Source: Acanthaster planci (Eukaryota > Echinodermata > Asteroidea > Valvatida > Acanthasteridae). Taken from it: DNA of 10,394 nt. Location: the NCBI RefSeq assembly GCF_001949145.1, contig NW_019091554.1, positions 413,898-424,291 on the forward strand, given 5' to 3'. A model generated the notes under the pieces. The model searched no databases and had not been told where the DNA came from. It saw only the letters and a program-made list of their open reading frames with translations. Shown one piece after another: positions 7,543-10,394 of the stretch (the stretch's first letter is position 1; the number at the start of each line of letters is the position of its first letter). A program made the translations under genes and the position numbers.

Positions 7543-7885
7543 CAAAATCCAAACCGACAAAGGACAAGAAAGAAGAACAGATAGAGGCACGGGTCCGAGA
7601 ACGTGAAAGGGAGGAGCAGCGACAGCGAGACTCCAAGCTAGAACAGAAGACAAACCCCCACAAAGACCCCAGCAGGGACGGGGAGAAAGCTAAGGAGAAA
7701 GCGCCGGTCAAGGAGAAGGCATCTGTGTCAAAGGAGAAGGCGTCTACGTCCAGGGAGAAGGCACCTAGCAAGGAGAAGACCCCAAACAAGGAACAGCCGG
7801 AGAAAAGCAAGAGGTCCGAGGAGCAGGCGAAGGAGAGCGTGAGAAGAAATGTGAGGGAGTCATTGCGAGACATGCTGGGAACAAG
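7543..7885 (+). CDS. DIDO1: Exon e: charged KEKA-repeat linker and start of TFIIS central domain
   Basis: The exon follows GATTCACAG (AG at 7541-7542). T from the previous exon plus CA makes Ser, and 113 codons follow. The first part is a very charged, probably helical segment (KPTKDKKEEQIEARVRERE, then REEQRQRDSKLEQ). Next comes a Lys/Glu repeat built on KEKA units. From about 7833 the sequence becomes SVRRNVRESLRDMLGTR, matching the first helix of the TFIIS central domain in DIDO1/PHF3 (pattern IRxNIRRSLKEILWKR). The exon ends ACA AG before the donor GTAGGA at 7886, so the domain is split by a phase 2 intron. Base composition is purine-rich and far more GC-rich than the introns. Confidence 0.92.
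7683..7796 (+). repeat. KEKA-type tandem repeat inside exon e
   Basis: Thirty-eight codons contain six degenerate units built on AAGGAGAAGGC-like DNA: EKAKEKAPV, KEKASV, SKEKAST, SREKAP, SKEKTP, NKEQP. The repeat is in frame. It gives a Lys/Glu-rich, Ser-spaced stretch likely to be disordered or a single helix. Length variation between individuals is possible because units are similar at the DNA level. Confidence 0.75.
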
Positions 7886-10088
7886 GTAGGACTAGAAAGG
7901 ATCTTTAACCCTCCTTTAGTTTTACAGCACAAATATGCACAAGTGCCCAAGGTCACTCTCTTGCATGTTGGTGCGGTGCACAACAGGACACAGCTGTGCT
8001 TCTTTGAGGTGTTTACCAAGTGACCCAAAGAGTGACTTCAGCATAGGAGGGTTAAGGTCACACATAAGAGCTGTATAAGGCAATACATGCCGGCTTTTGC
8101 ACAAACATTTGAGCAGCCTTTTAAGAAAGGATTTGATCTTAGTTACATTTTTGAAATTTACTTTTGGAATTTTTAAGATTTTAGATATTTTCCAACTGTT
8201 GTCCAGTCTTCTGTGGGTTTTTTGTTTGATATTATGTTTTGTCTTGGAATGTAAGGATTCATCTGGATCCTCACCGCATAGGCACGCCAAGTAAATGTGC
8301 GTTTGACGCAGAGCGCGCTGAGTATGCATAACTAATTTATTCTGGCTTGTATGGTCTTTGCGTACATGCAGAATGGGTGCTAGAATCCGCTTGTAACCAC
8401 CTGTCTTTCTTTTGCTGATTGGAGGTGCACTTGAGGTCTGGGCGGATTATCTGATTCATAACTCATTATTTCTACGATCTTGAGGGAAAAGATTTATTCA
8501 AAATTGTGTTCATACAGTATTGCAAAAAGTAAATGCCCAATGGTATACGAACTTTCTTACCTGTCGGTTTCATGTACCGTTTCCGTTGAGGCAGTAAAAG
8601 CCATAAAGGGGGATTAGAAACCCACAAACCCCTTGCGGTCAGGTGCAAAGTCAAATCTGTTATGTACACATAAAATGGTCAGTGTACATTGAGACATTGG
8701 AGAGCTCACTATAAACGTGTGCAAAATACATAATACAAGCAATGAATCTTCTCCATCTCCCATCCGCGAGCAATTTCGATTTCAGTACTTTTTTATATCC
8801 CCCCATGATTATGTTTGAGTTTGAATTCCATGAAACGTTACTGTCATTAGGGGGACATTTGCTGACCATGTGTCACCAACCAAAATTGCTGTTTTGTTTG
8901 GACCACATGTGCAATCTCTTTTCTCGACATTGGGCATCCTTTAACTTGTCACATTTGGAATTTACGTCAGTACATAGAGTGTACTTGTACAACTGTCTCA
9001 ATCCTTAGGTTACAGCTTTTAACAAGTTTGAACCTTATTTATTAGAATATCTTCTAATGTTCGTTATAAAGTTAACAGAAGAATTTCTAGTTGGCCGTGA
9101 ACGTAATCAAATTCATGGCTGTGAATCGATTTTATTTCGTGCAAAAGAAACCCTTTAAAAATACCACATGTCCAAAACAAAGAAGTAATCAACTTACACA
9201 ATTGAAACCCTGAAATTTATTCATGTTGGTTGGTTTCCATGGCTTGCTTGACTGAGACGTCACAGAAAATTAAATAATCAGTTAAGTTTGTACCTAATTT
9301 CCAGATGTTGACTTCTGTCTAAATCTTTTTGGACTATTTTTGAGACAAAAATTACTGGCAATATTTTCAAAACTGAATCTGTTCGGCAGAGAAGATCAGT
9401 GAAAAGAATCGAAGTTCCCCAGTATTTATTCAGCTATTTCTGGTAAAATTTGCTCCAAAAAAGATGGCGTGTACGTACTGGACAGGTTTTTACATTACCT
9501 TCAGAAAACAGCACCAGTTGTAGCTCATTCAACCCTCACTCATGTTATCTTGAGAAGAAAACTTGTCAAAACTATCCCTTTGCTCAAATAAAGTGGTCTA
9601 ACGTCAGGATCCCAAAATGCAGTGATCCACAAACATTTGTATTTTAATGTCTGCTACAATTGGCTAGTTCTGCAATTTCAGAAAGACACAGGCGGCCATA
9701 AATTAAGAAGATCAGCGACGATCGTTTTTCGCCGATCAGGGTTTACAGCAGAAAGGCATGTGCATGCTGCGCAGTGTTACGTTTAAAACAATCATTGCAA
9801 TGATTTTTTCATTATGCTAAAAAGACGTTTGATTCAGCTGCAGGAGATCATCTTTTTAATAGGTTCAGAAAACGCTAGATTATATGACCTTCCTTAACCG
9901 CAGAGTGTTTACTTACGTGGATTAGCAGCATCGTTTGAAGTTGGTGGGTTGCAAACACACCGATAATTCCTGGGTAACAAACCAGTATCGGGCAAGGTTT
10001 ACTGTTTGCAGTATTGTAGGTTTTGCTCTTTCTAGTCAAGGCGATTTGAGTCAGTTCTCTAAATAGCGGGTGTTATGTAACCACTCAG
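7886..10088 (+). other. Intron that splits the TFIIS domain
   Basis: 2203 bp, donor GTAGGA, acceptor CCACTCAG, phase 2. Apart from the TTAA-flanked element at its start it is AT-rich and shows no exon, known repeat or RNA gene that I can recognise. No exon is needed, because exons e and f join in the middle of a known domain. Confidence 0.82.
7909..8051. mobile_element. piggyBac-like MITE flanked by TTAA
   Basis: The 143-bp element starts CCCTCCT and ends AGGAGGG, a perfect 7-bp terminal inverted repeat, with TTAA directly on both sides (7905-7908 and 8052-8055). TTAA target duplication and CCC-type ends are the hallmarks of piggyBac-superfamily elements. Weaker subterminal inverted repeats (GGTCACTCT near 7960 against AGAGTGACT near 8029) support one folded unit. 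There is no coding capacity. It lies about 20 bp after the donor of exon e. Confidence 0.65.
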
Positions 10089-10248
10089 GGTGAAAGGAGC
10101 CAAAGACCTGAAGGACTATGAAGACCAAGTCAAGAAGAAGGCCTACATGATTGAGTATGAGCTGTACCGACTGTACAATGACACAGGCTCCAAGTACAAG
10201 TCACGATATCGCAGTCTGTTCTTCAACATCAAAGACAGTAAAAACCAG
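10089..10248 (+). CDS. DIDO1: Exon f: core of TFIIS central domain
   Basis: The exon follows CCACTCAG (AG at 10087-10088). The first G completes the split Arg codon (AG|G), then 53 codons run from VKGAKDLKDYEDQ to NIKDSKNQ, ending at GTACCA (10249). Motifs YELYRLYNDTGSKYKSRYRS and LFFNIKDSKNQ match the TFIIS central domain as found in DIDO1, PHF3 and SPOCD1 (LFxxTxxxYKSKYRSxxFNxKDxKNQ). In Bye1 and PHF3 this domain contacts RNA polymerase II; it lacks the TFIIS zinc ribbon needed for transcript cleavage, and none is seen here. The domain should continue in the next exon (GLF-type start), which is beyond the window. Phase 0 at the donor agrees with a break after KNQ. Confidence 0.94.
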
Positions 10249-10394
10249 GTACCAATGTAGTGACTTGTCCTTCAAGTCTAGCAATATACTGGAACATGAA
10301 GTGGCACAGAAAAGGAATTCAGCTGGAATTACTAACCAGTGTGATGTTAGCGTGCACTCATTAGATAGAAGTATACATTGGCAATTTGTAAGCA
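10249..10394 (+). other. Start of the intron after exon f
   Basis: Donor GTACCA, then AT-rich sequence to the window edge with no coding signal. The next exon should carry the end of the TFIIS domain. Confidence 0.75.

Larger units (their letters stand above)
3079..10248 (+). other. DIDO1: DIDO1/PHF3-family gene, partial, six internal exons
   Basis: Six exons join in one reading frame with matching splice phases and GT-AG borders. They encode about 411 residues: PHD finger (C-terminal part, residues 2-41), Lys/Glu/Pro-rich linker (43-123), Cys-rich zinc motif (124-150), unnamed module (about 184-243), charged KEKA-repeat linker (245-340) and TFIIS central domain (about 341-411). This order matches DIDO1. 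In this family the PHD finger reads histone H3 tails, the TFIIS-like domain docks on RNA polymerase II, and a C-terminal SPOC domain binds the phosphorylated polymerase tail; the product is therefore probably nuclear and acts in transcription elongation or RNA processing. Start codon, first PHD ligands, SPOC domain and stop codon are not seen. Introns are 340, 2297, 935, 164 and 2203 bp. Vertebrates have DIDO1, PHF3 and SPOCD1; an invertebrate may have a single pro-orthologue, so the symbol names the family. Confidence 0.9.

Noticed and set aside
7466-7873. Reverse-strand Ser/Phe/Leu-rich frame of 135 codons
   Set aside because: It is the shadow of the Lys/Glu-rich exon e; KEK-type codons read backwards give Ser/Phe/Leu runs.
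7922-8329. Reverse-strand frame of 135 codons in the large intron
   Set aside because: It runs through the TTAA-flanked element and has no domain or splice context. Length is unremarkable for AT-rich DNA.
1-10394. CRISPR array, prokaryotic defence system, phage or operon
   Set aside because: No regularly spaced repeats, compact genes or bacterial signals are present. The window is spliced animal DNA.
1-10394. tRNA, rRNA or snRNA genes
   Set aside because: I saw no A/B box pairs with cloverleaf, rRNA core motifs or snRNA signatures when reading both strands. This was by eye only.

Overview
This is a piece of an intron-rich animal genome. Short exons with consensus splice sites are separated by AT-rich introns that carry retrotransposon and MITE-like debris. 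There are no operons, ribosome binding sites or phage-like modules. The abundant GTACATGTAC-type palindromes and the CR1/L2-like retrotransposon fit a marine invertebrate, and I lean towards an echinoderm-type deuterostome. That taxonomic guess is weak.

One real gene is visible, on the + strand and incomplete at both ends. It is a DIDO1/PHF3-family protein (death-inducer obliterator / PHD finger protein 3; relatives are Drosophila Pps and yeast Bye1). Six internal exons can be joined: 3079-3200, 3541-3785, 6083-6262, 7198-7378, 7543-7885 and 10089-10248. Their splice phases agree at every junction (2 | 1 | 0 | 0 | 1 | 2 | 0), giving about 411 continuous codons. In order they encode the C-terminal two thirds of a PHD finger, a Lys/Glu/Pro-rich linker, a small Cys-rich zinc motif like that in DIDO1 and CXXC1/CFP1, a conserved-looking module of unknown name, a charged linker with KEKA repeats, and most of a TFIIS central domain. 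The first part of the PHD finger should lie in an exon upstream that I cannot find in this window. The SPOC domain expected in this family should lie downstream.

The rest is intron. Positions 1-3078 hold no convincing exon, but they do hold a hAT-like inverted-repeat element (2256-2502), a cluster of ATGAATAATTCAT palindromes (469-895) and many ACATGTACAT motifs. Intron 3786-6082 holds a decayed CR1/L2-like reverse-transcriptase fragment split by about 1.05 kb of unrelated DNA. Intron 7886-10088 starts with a 143-bp MITE-like element flanked by TTAA, as piggyBac-type elements are.

I see no undescribed multi-gene system here. The most useful results are the zinc-motif exon, which is not an obvious open reading frame and was found by motif and phase matching, its NAGNAG acceptor, and the nested or small mobile elements in the introns.
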